A DNA stretch of 64,000 nucleotides from Moheibacter lacus. GTDB lineage: Bacteria; Bacteroidota; Bacteroidia; Flavobacteriales; Weeksellaceae. Made by a program: the position numbers and the translations under genes. Where the stretch lies: positions 1,510,595-1,574,594 of the forward strand of contig NZ_JACDZE010000001.1 of NCBI RefSeq assembly GCF_014042165.1. The letters run 5' to 3'. Positions 45,155 to 53,737 of this stretch are shown here, piece after piece. How positions within the stretch are numbered: the stretch's first letter is position 1; every line of letters starts with the position of its first letter. Under the pieces are notes generated by a model. The model ran no database searches and was not told the origin of the DNA. It saw only the letters and a list, made by a program, of their open reading frames with translations.

Positions 45155-45961
45155 TCACTTTCCTTTATACGGACTTGCGTTATAATATTCCATCGCTTTT
45201 GGCATGATGGCTTGGATTTGAGCGATGCGGTTGCCCGGACTTGGGTGCGTACTCAAAAACTCCGGTGGTGTTTGTTGGCCAGATGAAGCTTGTTGCATTC
45301 TTTCCCAGAAAGCAGTTGCTTCCTGTGGGTTATATCCAGCCATCGCCATTAAATATAGTCCGGCTTCGTCAGCATCCAACTCCATGCTTCTTCCATATTT
45401 TAACATCCCCAATTGAGCACCCATTGGGTACAATTGATTGAAAATTCCATTCCATTGTTCGTTAGAAATTGCCATATTTCCACCAACCATGATTCCTTGA
45501 GCGACCATTGCGTTTGAAACTTGTTCTGCGCTATGTCCAGCCAAAGCATGCGAAACTTCGTGACCCATCACGACCGCTACACCGGTTTCATTTTTACAAA
45601 CCGGTAAAATTCCGGTATAAAATGCTACTTTACCGCCCGGCATACACCAAGCGTTCAATTGTTCGTTTTTGATTAAATTAAATTCCCATTCGTAGCCTTG
45701 AAGAGCACTTCCATGACCATTTTCCGCATAAAATTTCTCAGCAGCATATTTGATTCTTTGCCCTACGTTTTTGATCATTTTGGCGTCAGCAGAGGTATTG
45801 TCAACTTGACTTTGGTCCAGTACTTCATCGTATTGCGCAAATGCTTGTGGAAATAATTCCGCGTTTGAAACCAAAGCAAGGGATTGTCTTCCGGTTAATG
45901 GATTGGTAGCACATGACCAAAACATAAGTACGACGATCGGTAATGCAATATATTTTTTCAT
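45155..45961 (-). CDS. M48-family zinc metalloprotease lipoprotein (BepA/LoiP-like)
   Basis: This 268-residue predicted lipoprotein has a lipobox at Cys17 (FWSCATNP). The M48 domain carries HEVSH at 134-138 (zinc ligands His134 and His138, catalytic Glu135) and the third ligand Glu194 in ELDAD. The NPLTGRQ stretch just after the lipobox is typical of this branch. Homologues such as LoiP and BepA maintain outer-membrane protein quality. It starts 44 nt after the mutS stop on the same strand and may share its transcript. Confidence 0.92.
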   Translation of the reverse strand: MKKYIALPIVVLMFWSCATNPLTGRQSLALVSNAELFPQAFAQYDEVLDQSQVDNTSADAKMIKNVGQRIKYAAEKFYAENGHGSALQGYEWEFNLIKNEQLNAWCMPGGKVAFYTGILPVCKNETGVAVVMGHEVSHALAGHSAEQVSNAMVAQGIMVGGNMAISNEQWNGIFNQLYPMGAQLGMLKYGRSMELDADEAGLYLMAMAGYNPQEATAFWERMQQASSGQQTPPEFLSTHPSPGNRIAQIQAIMPKAMEYYNASPYKGK

Positions 45962-46005
45962 TTTTTAGGATTTTAGAAATTCAATTTACAACTATTATTC
46001 CAAAA

Positions 46006-48582
46006 CTATTTTCCCAATTTTCTTTTGATTTCATTTAATTTCATCAAAGCTTCAACGGGCGTTAAGGTGTTGATGTCCAAACCGATTAATTCTTCCCGGA
46101 TGGATTCTAAAATAGGGTCATCCAATTGGAAGAAACTCAACTGCATATTTTCTTCTGTAATTTTTTTCGTTTTATCCGCTATCTTTTCATTTACTTGCGA
46201 ATTTTCCAGCGTTTTCAACACTTCATTCGCTCTTTTCAAAACCCAATGTGGCATCCCGGCCATTTTTGCGACATGAATCCCGAAACTATGTTCACTACCT
46301 CCAGCAACCAATTTCCGCATAAACAATATTGTGTCGTTTGCTTCTTTGACGCTGACATTGAAGTTTCGAATTCGTGGGAATGATTTGGTCATTTCATTCA
46401 ATTCATGGTAATGGGTAGCAAATAAGGTTTTAGGACGAATTTTTCCTTCGTGCAAAAATTCTGAAATTGCCCAAGCAATCGAAATCCCATCATACGTACT
46501 CGTACCACGCCCGATTTCATCCAGAAGAATTAAACTTCTCTCCGACAAATTATTTAGTATGCTCGCTGTTTCATTCATTTCGACCATAAAAGTGGATTCA
46601 CCGGAAGAAATATTGTCCGAAGCCCCTACTCGGGTGAAAATTTTATCAACGATTCCGATTTCAGCTGATTTGGCCGATACGAAACATCCGATTTGCGCCA
46701 TGATGACGATCAAAGCCGTTTGACGTAAAAGAGCTGATTTACCCGACATATTGGGTCCCGTAATCATGATGATTTGTTGTTCTTTTGGAGCCAAAGCTAC
46801 ACTGTTGGCAATATAATTCTCGCCCGGTTTCAATAGTTTTTCGATCACCGGATGTCTTCCATCTTCGATCAATAAATCCAATTTATCGGTCATTTTTGGG
46901 CGGACATAATGGTTTTGCATCGCCAATTCTGCAAAATTGGAAAGCACATCCAATTGAGCCAAAATTTGTGCGGAATTTTGAATTGAGGTCAGATGATCAG
47001 ATAGATATTCTAAAAGTGCTGAGAATAGATTGGTTTCCAGCGCAAGAATTCTTTCCTCTGCTCCGAGAATCTGGTTTTCGTATTCTTTTAACTCTGCGGT
47101 GATGTAACGTTCTGCATTGACCAGCGTTTGTTTACGGATCCAGTCCTGCGGAACTTTGTCTTTATGGGTATTTCGAACTTCGATATAATAGCCGAAAACA
47201 TTGTTAAAGGAGACTTTCAAATTAGGGATTCCGCTTTTTTCAGACTCTCTGATGCGCAATTCTTCCAAATAATTTTTACCCTTATTTTGAAGTCCTCTTA
47301 AATGATCCAATTCTTCAGAAATTCCTTCTGCGATCACATTTCCTTTCCCGATTTGGTGAGGCGGATCTTCTGAAAGTTGAGTCAACAAATGGGTGTAAAC
47401 TTTGGTCCAATCATCCAATTGATCAATTAAAAAAGAAATGGATTTTTCTTTTTCTAAATTTTCTTTGATTTCAGAAGTGGTTTGTAGACTTTGTGCCAGA
47501 GATAGCAATTGTCTGGGCGTGATTCTTCCTGTCGAAATCTTTCCCGCCATCCTTTCTAAATCACTGATGGAAGAAATTTTTTCTCGAAGAAATATTCTTT
47601 TTTCGTCTTTTTTTAGAAAATAATCGACGACTTCATGTCTGGCTTTGATTTTTTCAATATCCTTTAAAGGCATGACTATCCAACGGTTGAGCAATCGCGC
47701 ACCCATTGCGGAACTGGTTTTGTCTAAAATGTTTAAAAGCGTGACCGAATCAGGATGAGGCGAATGAATCAATTCTAAATTCCGGATGGTAAATGGATCC
47801 ATCCACACAAAACTATTTTCATCCAATCTTTGGATTTGAGTAATGTGTTGTATATCAAAATGATGCGTTTCATCTAAATAAGAAAACACAGCACCTGCAG
47901 CGATTGTTCCCAATCGTAGATTTTCTATTCCAAACCCTTTCAAAGATTTCACTTTAAAGTGTTGGGTCAATTTGTCCATGGCATAATCCAGTTGAAATGC
48001 CCAATCCTCTATTTGGAATAGGCTTTTCACTTCCGGAAGGTCTAATTTTTTTCTTTTTTGGTAAATGATTTCGCTCGGGCGAAAGGATTGAACCAATTTA
48101 TGAAAATGGTTTTTATTTCCTTCAGAAACTAGAAATTCACCGGTTGAAATATCCAAAAGCGCAATCCCATACTGGTTTTCTGATTCATGAACGGCCATCA
48201 GGAAATTATTGGTTTTGGAAGAAAGTACTTCGTCGTTGAGTGCAACCCCCGGCGTAACCAATTCCGTTACGCCACGTTTTACGATGGTTTTGGTTAGTTT
48301 AGGATCTTCCAGTTGATCACAAATCGCGACTCTTAAACCGGCTCTGACGAGTTTGGGTAAATAGGTGTCCAAAGCGTGATGTGGAAATCCTGCCAATTCG
48401 ATGTGCGAAGCAGAACCGTTGGCACGTTTGGTTAAAACGATATCGAGGATTTTAGAACAACGGATCGCATCATCACCAAATGTTTCATAAAAGTCACCCA
48501 CACGAAACAGCAATAAAGCATCAGGATATTTGGCTTTGATGCTATTGTATTGTTGCATGAGGGGAGTTTCTTTTTTTGCCAA
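46006..48582 (-). CDS. mutS: DNA mismatch repair protein MutS
   Basis: MutS recognises mispairs and small loops and starts repair. The 858-residue protein has the mismatch-binding domain with FYETF near residue 27 (the intercalating Phe-x-Glu motif), connector, lever and clamp domains, and an ATPase with Walker A TGPNMSGKS and the conserved DEIGRGTSTYDG. Length is normal. It is divergent from an RNA methyltransferase gene across 129 nt, and the M48 protease gene follows downstream. Confidence 0.97.
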   Translation of the reverse strand: MAKKETPLMQQYNSIKAKYPDALLLFRVGDFYETFGDDAIRCSKILDIVLTKRANGSASHIELAGFPHHALDTYLPKLVRAGLRVAICDQLEDPKLTKTIVKRGVTELVTPGVALNDEVLSSKTNNFLMAVHESENQYGIALLDISTGEFLVSEGNKNHFHKLVQSFRPSEIIYQKRKKLDLPEVKSLFQIEDWAFQLDYAMDKLTQHFKVKSLKGFGIENLRLGTIAAGAVFSYLDETHHFDIQHITQIQRLDENSFVWMDPFTIRNLELIHSPHPDSVTLLNILDKTSSAMGARLLNRWIVMPLKDIEKIKARHEVVDYFLKKDEKRIFLREKISSISDLERMAGKISTGRITPRQLLSLAQSLQTTSEIKENLEKEKSISFLIDQLDDWTKVYTHLLTQLSEDPPHQIGKGNVIAEGISEELDHLRGLQNKGKNYLEELRIRESEKSGIPNLKVSFNNVFGYYIEVRNTHKDKVPQDWIRKQTLVNAERYITAELKEYENQILGAEERILALETNLFSALLEYLSDHLTSIQNSAQILAQLDVLSNFAELAMQNHYVRPKMTDKLDLLIEDGRHPVIEKLLKPGENYIANSVALAPKEQQIIMITGPNMSGKSALLRQTALIVIMAQIGCFVSAKSAEIGIVDKIFTRVGASDNISSGESTFMVEMNETASILNNLSERSLILLDEIGRGTSTYDGISIAWAISEFLHEGKIRPKTLFATHYHELNEMTKSFPRIRNFNVSVKEANDTILFMRKLVAGGSEHSFGIHVAKMAGMPHWVLKRANEVLKTLENSQVNEKIADKTKKITEENMQLSFFQLDDPILESIREELIGLDINTLTPVEALMKLNEIKRKLGK

Positions 48583-48711
48583 TTTCTTTTGTTTTAAGGA
48601 GTGCTAAGTTAACGAAATTGTCTGTTTCAGAAATGAATGTTGAAAAATTGGGGAGTAGGGATTTTATGAAATCCAATTGTATTTCATCTATGAATTATCG
48701 AATTTTGCGTC

Positions 48712-49245
48712 ATGAGAAAATTGAAATTAGAAGAATTGGGAAGAATATCGGTTGAAGAATTCAAAGAAACCGATAAAATTCCGGTGGTTGTTATCATGGA
48801 CAATGTTCGTTCTGCCCATAATATTGGCTCTGTTTTTCGGACAGCCGATGCTTTTTTAATTGAAAAAGTTTTTCTCTGTGGTATTTCTCCGACGCCTCCC
48901 AATAAAGAAATCAGGAAAACGGCTTTGGGAGCGACGGAAAGTGTGGATTGGGAACAAGTGGATGAGATTGGTGAATTGATCGAGAGGTTAAAAGGAGATG
49001 GTTATAAAATTCTATCCATAGAACAAGCAGAAGGAAGTACGAATTTGTCTGATTTAGAATTGGATGTAAAAGAAAAATGTGCTGTTGTGTTTGGTAATGA
49101 AGTAGATGGCGTTCAACAATCTGTTATCAATCAAAGTGATATTTGTGTTGAAATTCCGCAAGGAGGGACCAAACATTCCTTGAACGTAAGTGTTTGTGCA
49201 GGAGTATTGTTATGGGAATTTTATAAGAAATTCGAAATTTCTTGA
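48712..49245 (+). CDS. SpoU/TrmH-family RNA methyltransferase
   Basis: This 177-residue SPOUT methyltransferase has the three family motifs: NVRSAHNIGSVFRTADAF (motif 1), VFGNEVDGV (motif 2) and SLNVSVCAGVLLWE (motif 3), which form the knotted S-adenosylmethionine site. It most likely 2'-O-methylates a tRNA or rRNA ribose; the target is not fixed by sequence. It is shorter than full-length TrmH proteins. yidD starts 26 nt downstream. Confidence 0.92.
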   Translation: MRKLKLEELGRISVEEFKETDKIPVVVIMDNVRSAHNIGSVFRTADAFLIEKVFLCGISPTPPNKEIRKTALGATESVDWEQVDEIGELIERLKGDGYKILSIEQAEGSTNLSDLELDVKEKCAVVFGNEVDGVQQSVINQSDICVEIPQGGTKHSLNVSVCAGVLLWEFYKKFEIS

Positions 49246-49271
49246 TTATATAATTATTTTTGTTTTTCTAA

Positions 49272-49517
49272 ATGAATTCGTTTCAAAAAATCATCATTTT
49301 TCCATTTGTTGTTTTGGTTAGGTTTTACCAAATGGCGATTTCTCCTTGGTTGGGAAACAATTGCCGATTTACACCAACTTGTTCGCACTATATGTTGGAG
49401 GCTTTACGAACCCATGGATTGATAAAAGGTTTATATTTGGGGACGAAAAGAATTTTTAAATGCCACCCATGGGGTGGAAGCGGGTATGATCCCGTTCCTA
49501 AAAAAGAAAAAATATGA
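49272..49517 (+). CDS. yidD: Membrane protein insertion efficiency factor YidD
   Basis: This 81-residue protein contains the full YidD signature: [37 protein letters not shown] and [13 protein letters not shown]. YidD is a peripheral inner-membrane factor helping YidC insert proteins. It is not next to rnpA/yidC here, unlike in many bacteria. It overlaps lgt by 4 nt, which couples it to lipoprotein maturation genes. Confidence 0.95.
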   Translation: MNSFQKIIIFPFVVLVRFYQMAISPWLGNNCRFTPTCSHYMLEALRTHGLIKGLYLGTKRIFKCHPWGGSGYDPVPKKEKI

Positions 49518-50416
49518 CAAATTTATTTTTGGCGATTACCTGGAACATCGATCCGGTTTTATTTGATTTTGGATTTATCAAGATTCATTATTATAGTTTG
49601 ATGTGGATTTTGGCGTTTATGATGGGATGGTTTGTGATGAAAAAAATCATGGAGATCGATAAAGTTGACGTTAGATTATTGGATCCTTTGTTTTTATATG
49701 CATTTCTAGGCGTAATCATCGGTGCGAGATTGGGTGAATTGTTTTATAATTTCGATACTTATATGGGTATGCCTTTAGGGCAATCTTTACTTGAAGTTTT
49801 TCTTCCTGTTCAGCGAAATCCGGAAGCTTCCTCCTTTTTTGGATTGTTGCAGGGATATGAGTTTTCAGGATTCAGGGGATTGGCGAGTCATGGGGCGACA
49901 TTAGGTTTTTTGACTACGGCTTATTTGTTTAACCGTAAGTATTTAAAACGAAATCTTTTGTGGTTATTGGATAGAGTTGCGATAACAGTTCCATTGGGTG
50001 GAGCAGCGATCCGAGTTGGGAATTTCATCAATTCTGAAATAGTTGGTAAGGAAACAGATCTTCCATGGGCGGTAAAATTTGTGCAACAAAGTGCTGGATA
50101 TGGTGAGGTCGTTGCAAGACATCCAGCTCAATTGTACGAAGCGATTTGTTATGTGATCATTTTCTTTATCATTTGGCACATCTATAGAAAAACGGATAAA
50201 AAATATTTTCAAGGTTATATTTTCGGATTGTTTTTCGTGCTTTTATGGTGTGTGCGCTTTTTTGTCGAATTCTTCAAAGAAGACCAGGGTGATGAATTTG
50301 TAGCAGAAGCTTTGAATATAGGATTAAATAACGGTCAGATTTTGAGTATTCCATTTATCATCATTGGATTAGTCGTAATGATTACTTCAAAAAATAGACA
50401 ATATAAAGATCAATAG
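49514..50416 (+). CDS. lgt: Prolipoprotein diacylglyceryl transferase Lgt
   Basis: Lgt adds diacylglycerol to the lipobox Cys of prolipoproteins, the first maturation step. The 300-residue membrane protein has about seven helices, the Lgt signature [13 protein letters not shown] with the essential Arg and Asn, [10 protein letters not shown] upstream and HPAQLYEA downstream. Several lipoprotein substrates are encoded nearby, including the next gene. It overlaps yidD by 4 nt and precedes the DUF192 gene by 2 nt. Confidence 0.96.
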   Translation: MTNLFLAITWNIDPVLFDFGFIKIHYYSLMWILAFMMGWFVMKKIMEIDKVDVRLLDPLFLYAFLGVIIGARLGELFYNFDTYMGMPLGQSLLEVFLPVQRNPEASSFFGLLQGYEFSGFRGLASHGATLGFLTTAYLFNRKYLKRNLLWLLDRVAITVPLGGAAIRVGNFINSEIVGKETDLPWAVKFVQQSAGYGEVVARHPAQLYEAICYVIIFFIIWHIYRKTDKKYFQGYIFGLFFVLLWCVRFFVEFFKEDQGDEFVAEALNIGLNNGQILSIPFIIIGLVVMITSKNRQYKDQ

Positions 50417-50418
50417 TT

Positions 50419-50937
50419 ATGAAAAAGGACCTTATAGCCATTTTACTCTTGACTATAGTTTTGGGATGTGAAAAAAGCAATTCATCTACGGTTTCAGAAG
50501 CAGAAGATGTTCAAGTTGAAATTGAATATACCAAAAACGGAGAATTGGAATTTCTGAATGAAAATGCGGAACCTATTAAAAAAATCGATATTGAAATTGC
50601 TGATACGCCCAATAAAAGAGCCAGAGGATTGATGGACCGATCTAAACTGGGAGAAACTCAAGGCATGATATTCATTTTCAATGATGACGAAATCCGTCCA
50701 CATACTTTTTATATGAAAGACACACGTATTCCGTTGGATATCATGTATTTTGATAAAGATTCGGTGTTGATCAACATCGCGAGAAATGCGCAGCCCGGAG
50801 CAGATTCAAAATTGGCCGGTGGAACGGTAGATGGCGCGGCTTCTGACTCAAAATTTGTAGTGGAAGTCAATGGTGGATTGGCAGATCAATGGGGTATAAA
50901 AGAAGGTATTACAAAAATCCGTTGGAATCAAAATTAA
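50419..50937 (+). CDS. DUF192-domain lipoprotein
   Basis: The 172-residue predicted lipoprotein has a lipobox at Cys17 (VLGCEKSN), a Ser/Glu-rich lead and one DUF192 domain (about 50-170) with the family blocks RARGLMDRSKLGETQGMIFIF, FYMKDTRIPLDIMYFD and VVEVNGGLADQWGI. The domain is a small beta fold of unknown activity, common as single exported proteins. It lies 2 nt after lgt, so it is probably both in the same mRNA as its own modifying enzyme and a substrate of it. Confidence 0.88.
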   Translation: MKKDLIAILLLTIVLGCEKSNSSTVSEAEDVQVEIEYTKNGELEFLNENAEPIKKIDIEIADTPNKRARGLMDRSKLGETQGMIFIFNDDEIRPHTFYMKDTRIPLDIMYFDKDSVLINIARNAQPGADSKLAGGTVDGAASDSKFVVEVNGGLADQWGIKEGITKIRWNQN

Positions 50938-50973
50938 TTTTTTATATTTATTCTAACTTAAAATTTTTGAAAT

Positions 50974-51345
50974 ATGGGAATGATCAAAGAATTCAAAGAA
51001 TTTGCTTTTAAAGGCAATGTTATAGACCTCGCAGTCGGTGTCATCATTGGAGCTGCATTTGGGGCAATCATCAGTTCGGCTGTTGATGACGTCATTACGC
51101 CATTGATTTTAACTCCGGTAATGGAGGCGTCAGGAGTGGCTAATTTAGAACAGTTGGCATGGAATGGTGTGAAATATGGTAATTTTATTTCAGCAATAAT
51201 TAAATTCATTTTAATTGCAATAGTACTTTTCTTCTTAATCAAAGGTGCTAATAAGTTGAATAAAAAAGAAGAAGCAGCACCCGCAGGGCCTTCAAATGAG
51301 GAAGTTTTATTAACGGAAATTCGCGACATCCTTAAAAACAAATAA
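50974..51345 (+). CDS. mscL: Large-conductance mechanosensitive channel MscL
   Basis: MscL opens on membrane tension to release solutes after osmotic downshock. The 123-residue protein starts with the amphipathic N-terminal helix (MGMIKEFKEFAFKGNVIDLAVGVIIGAAFG), has two membrane helices and a charged C-terminal helical bundle with a Lys/Glu-rich linker. Length and layout are normal for the family. It follows the DUF192 gene by 36 nt and ends with a terminator. Confidence 0.96.
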   Translation: MGMIKEFKEFAFKGNVIDLAVGVIIGAAFGAIISSAVDDVITPLILTPVMEASGVANLEQLAWNGVKYGNFISAIIKFILIAIVLFFLIKGANKLNKKEEAAPAGPSNEEVLLTEIRDILKNK

Positions 51346-51363
51346 TTAATATTTTCAATATAT

Positions 51364-51389
51364 AGCCGGTTTGATGACCGGCTTTTTTT
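51364..51389 (+). terminator. Intrinsic terminator after mscL
   Basis: A 7-bp stem AGCCGGT/ACCGGCT with a 6-nt loop is followed by a T run. It lies 18 nt after the stop. Confidence 0.9.
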
Positions 51390-51723
51390 ATGTTCAATTT
51401 TTTGTGAGATTTTTTTGAGAGTATATTTCATAAAATGATATCATTCAAGTTATATTCAAATATCATTTTGTTAAAATACTTGATGGTTGTACATCAACAA
51501 AACACGCCAAGTTGTTTAAAATAATTCTGGACTTTGCTCAAGGCTCTCAACCTACAACTCCTTTGAAGTTATAAACAGTCAGCATATAGGCTTAGGTTCT
51601 ATAACGCACCACGTATAGTTTCTATTTTTTGATAAGAGCTCATTTTTAGAAATGCACACAGTTTGATTTTACTTTAAATATAATTAGAAAGTGAATGGAT
51701 TTGTTTTGGAGATTTGTCAAAAT
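51390..51723. other. Gene-free intergenic stretch with several inverted repeats
   Basis: No convincing gene is seen in the 428 nt between mscL and the OmpA gene. The centre (about 51500-51660) is less AT-rich than nearby spacers. It holds a 12-bp palindrome AATGATATCATT (51434-51445), the inverted pair AAAATGATAT/ATATCATTTT (51432-51441 and 51460-51469), a hairpin TTGATG-GTTGTA-CATCAA (51480-51497), and TATAG/CTATA/TATAG words (51585, 51599, 51614) that could form alternative hairpins. No tRNA, tmRNA or SRP RNA signature was seen. Confidence 0.4.
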
Positions 51724-51755
51724 AAAAAAGGATGCCTTTGGAGCATCCTTTTTTT
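51724..51755. terminator. Bidirectional-looking terminator after the OmpA gene
   Basis: A 12-bp stem (AAAAAAGGATGC with its complement) and a 7-nt loop has T runs on both strands. It lies about 19 nt after the OmpA stop and mainly serves that minus-strand gene. Confidence 0.9.
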
Positions 51756-51773
51756 ATATTTTAATTTATTAGA

Positions 51774-53228
51774 TTACTGTTGGTACTCAACACCATCTAT
51801 AGATTCACCATAAGGTTTGAAGATCACGCGACGGTTTTCTAAATTTTTCCAAGCTGGACAGTTAGAAACTGGATCGCATTCTTTGTGTTTCAAATCAGAT
51901 TCACCTTTTCCTACAGGGACCATTTGGTCTGAAGATACACCTTTGTTTACTAAATAACGTACTACAGAAGCGGCTCTTCTTTCAGATAGATTTTGGTTGT
52001 AAGTTACACTTCCTGCAGCATCAGTATGTCCTTCTACATAGAATTTATAAGTTGGATGTGCCTGAAGGATATCAAAAGCGGCATTTAATTTTGGATAAGA
52101 AACTTCTCGGATGACATCTTTATCATAATCGAACTCAATTCCTTGTAATAAGTCAGAAATACTTGATGCGATCGTTCCTATACTAACTTCAACGATAGGT
52201 TTTGGACAACCGTTATTGGTCGGAGGGCCAGGGATTGTCGGACATTCGTCGATAGAGTCAAATACACCGTCGTTATCAGTATCCAAAGGACAACCTGCTC
52301 CATCAACTTTGATTCCTTCCGGTGTGTCTGGACATTTGTCATATAGGTTACAAACTCCATCATTGTCATCATCTGCACAAGGAACATTGGCAGCAGCCGG
52401 AATAGCTGAAATAGAGGTCAAAGGATCATGCCACTGTAAAGATTCTTCGTGTTTGCCTAATTTGAAATGGGCACCGATTGATAAGGTCAACATATTATCA
52501 TCACGACCTTCTTCTATATCGGCCAATGTAAATACTCCTGGAATTGGAGCGCCTGATGCGTCAAATTCTTCGTCACCAGTCATGACATACATGGCTTTCA
52601 TCTCTAAATCAAATCTTCTGCTTAATTTGTAACGGAGTCCGGTTCCGACTTGTGCATAAAAAGATCTGTCATCTAAATCTATATCGTCGATGGTTCTCCA
52701 TTGGTTATGACGACTTCCGTCACCATAGTTATACCTGGCTTTTCTTTCTGCTTCATAGCCTATTAATCCTGCACCAGCGTAAACATGCCAAGCCCATCTG
52801 TAAGGAGAATCATTGTCAATTCTTCTAAATAGATTGCTTAAGTTTAAATCACCAATTAAACTAATACCATAATACTCGGTTTTTCCATCCCAAGCATTGA
52901 TATAGTTTTGTTGATTTCCTTCACCATATTGACGAGTTTTTCCGTATTGTCCCATAAGGGCAATGCCAAAAGCATGTGTTACTTCTTTGGTAACGGACAA
53001 TTGGAAATCATATCCAGGGATAAATTTACCATCCCCCCAAGAAACCAAATCAGAATTTTGTAGAGCATTGGCTCCTACAAATGCAGAAATGTACCAATCG
53101 TTGAAATCTTTTTCAGCGTTGGTGAATTTTGTGGTTTCAGGTTTTTGAGCTAAAGAGTCGGTTGTTTGTTGTGCTTTTATAAACACAAAACATAACAATG
53201 TTAAAGAGAGTAAATAAATTTTTCTCAT
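51774..53228 (-). CDS. OmpA-family outer-membrane protein with thrombospondin type 3 repeats
   Basis: I start the protein at the ATG at 53228 (MRKIYLLSLTLLCFVFIKAQ, a good signal peptide), giving 484 residues; an upstream in-frame start 36 nt away would bury the signal. An N-terminal membrane beta-barrel (about 25-260) is followed by two TSP3-type calcium-binding repeats with DDDNDGVCN and DTDNDGVFD, then an OmpA domain with GHTDAAGS and NLSERRAASVVRYL that binds peptidoglycan. It links outer membrane and murein and is probably abundant. Promoter and terminator are both clear. Confidence 0.93.
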   Translation of the reverse strand: MRKIYLLSLTLLCFVFIKAQQTTDSLAQKPETTKFTNAEKDFNDWYISAFVGANALQNSDLVSWGDGKFIPGYDFQLSVTKEVTHAFGIALMGQYGKTRQYGEGNQQNYINAWDGKTEYYGISLIGDLNLSNLFRRIDNDSPYRWAWHVYAGAGLIGYEAERKARYNYGDGSRHNQWRTIDDIDLDDRSFYAQVGTGLRYKLSRRFDLEMKAMYVMTGDEEFDASGAPIPGVFTLADIEEGRDDNMLTLSIGAHFKLGKHEESLQWHDPLTSISAIPAAANVPCADDDNDGVCNLYDKCPDTPEGIKVDGAGCPLDTDNDGVFDSIDECPTIPGPPTNNGCPKPIVEVSIGTIASSISDLLQGIEFDYDKDVIREVSYPKLNAAFDILQAHPTYKFYVEGHTDAAGSVTYNQNLSERRAASVVRYLVNKGVSSDQMVPVGKGESDLKHKECDPVSNCPAWKNLENRRVIFKPYGESIDGVEYQQ

Positions 53229-53276
53229 AGATTGTTGTTTGGGTCGGTTAAAACAATTTTTCAATTAATATTGAGG

Positions 53277-53284
53277 CAAATTTA
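53277..53284 (-). promoter_or_regulatory. -7 promoter element of the OmpA-family gene
   Basis: On the minus strand TAAATTTG matches TAnnTTTG exactly. It lies 48 nt before the chosen ATG. The -33 box is weak (a T run rather than TTTG). Confidence 0.5.
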
Positions 53285-53305
53285 ATAAAATAATCCGTTA
53301 AAAAA

Positions 53306-53707
53306 CTATATCCTAATCTTTTTTACGAAGTTTCTGGAAAATAGTTGGTGATGTGGAACCATTAAATTTTTACTTTCAAATACAATTTGATTGAAAACCA
53401 ATAAATCTATATCGATGATTCGGTCTTGGTATTTTTGATCCGTTTTTTCATAAGTTCGTCCCATCTTTTTTTCTATTGATTTGATTGTTTTCAGGATTGA
53501 CATGGGCGATAAGACGGTGTTCAATTGGATGATTTGATTAAGAAAATCATATTTAGATTCAAATCCTTCTGGCGCGGTTTCGATGATTTTAGAACATTTT
53601 TCAATTGTCCCAATTTCTTTCTCAATGCATAGCCGAGCAGTTTTTAAATTCGATTCCCGGTCATTTAAATTCGAACCGAGTAACAATTGTATAGTGTTTT
53701 GCGACAT
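53306..53707 (-). CDS. folK: HPPK (2-amino-4-hydroxy-6-hydroxymethyldihydropteridine pyrophosphokinase)
   Basis: FolK transfers pyrophosphate from ATP to the pterin alcohol in folate synthesis. The 133-residue protein has the N-terminal LLLGSNLNDRESNL, the central SKIIETAPEGF and the conserved RIIDIDLLVFN metal-binding motif with MVPHHQLFSRNF. Length is a little short compared with the 158 residues in E. coli but complete. It is divergent from sppA with a 30-nt gap. OmpA lies downstream with its own promoter. Confidence 0.94.
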   Translation of the reverse strand: MSQNTIQLLLGSNLNDRESNLKTARLCIEKEIGTIEKCSKIIETAPEGFESKYDFLNQIIQLNTVLSPMSILKTIKSIEKKMGRTYEKTDQKYQDRIIDIDLLVFNQIVFESKNLMVPHHQLFSRNFVKKIRI

Positions 53708-53737
53708 ATGTCACAAAGTAATTAAATTTAGTTTTAA

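Noticed and set aside
51390-51723. Possible tRNA, tmRNA, SRP RNA or RNase P RNA in the long spacer
   Set aside because: No T-loop GGTTC-type arm in the right setting, no tmRNA ends, no SRP GGAAG loop and no RNase P core were seen. Left as an unexplained region instead.
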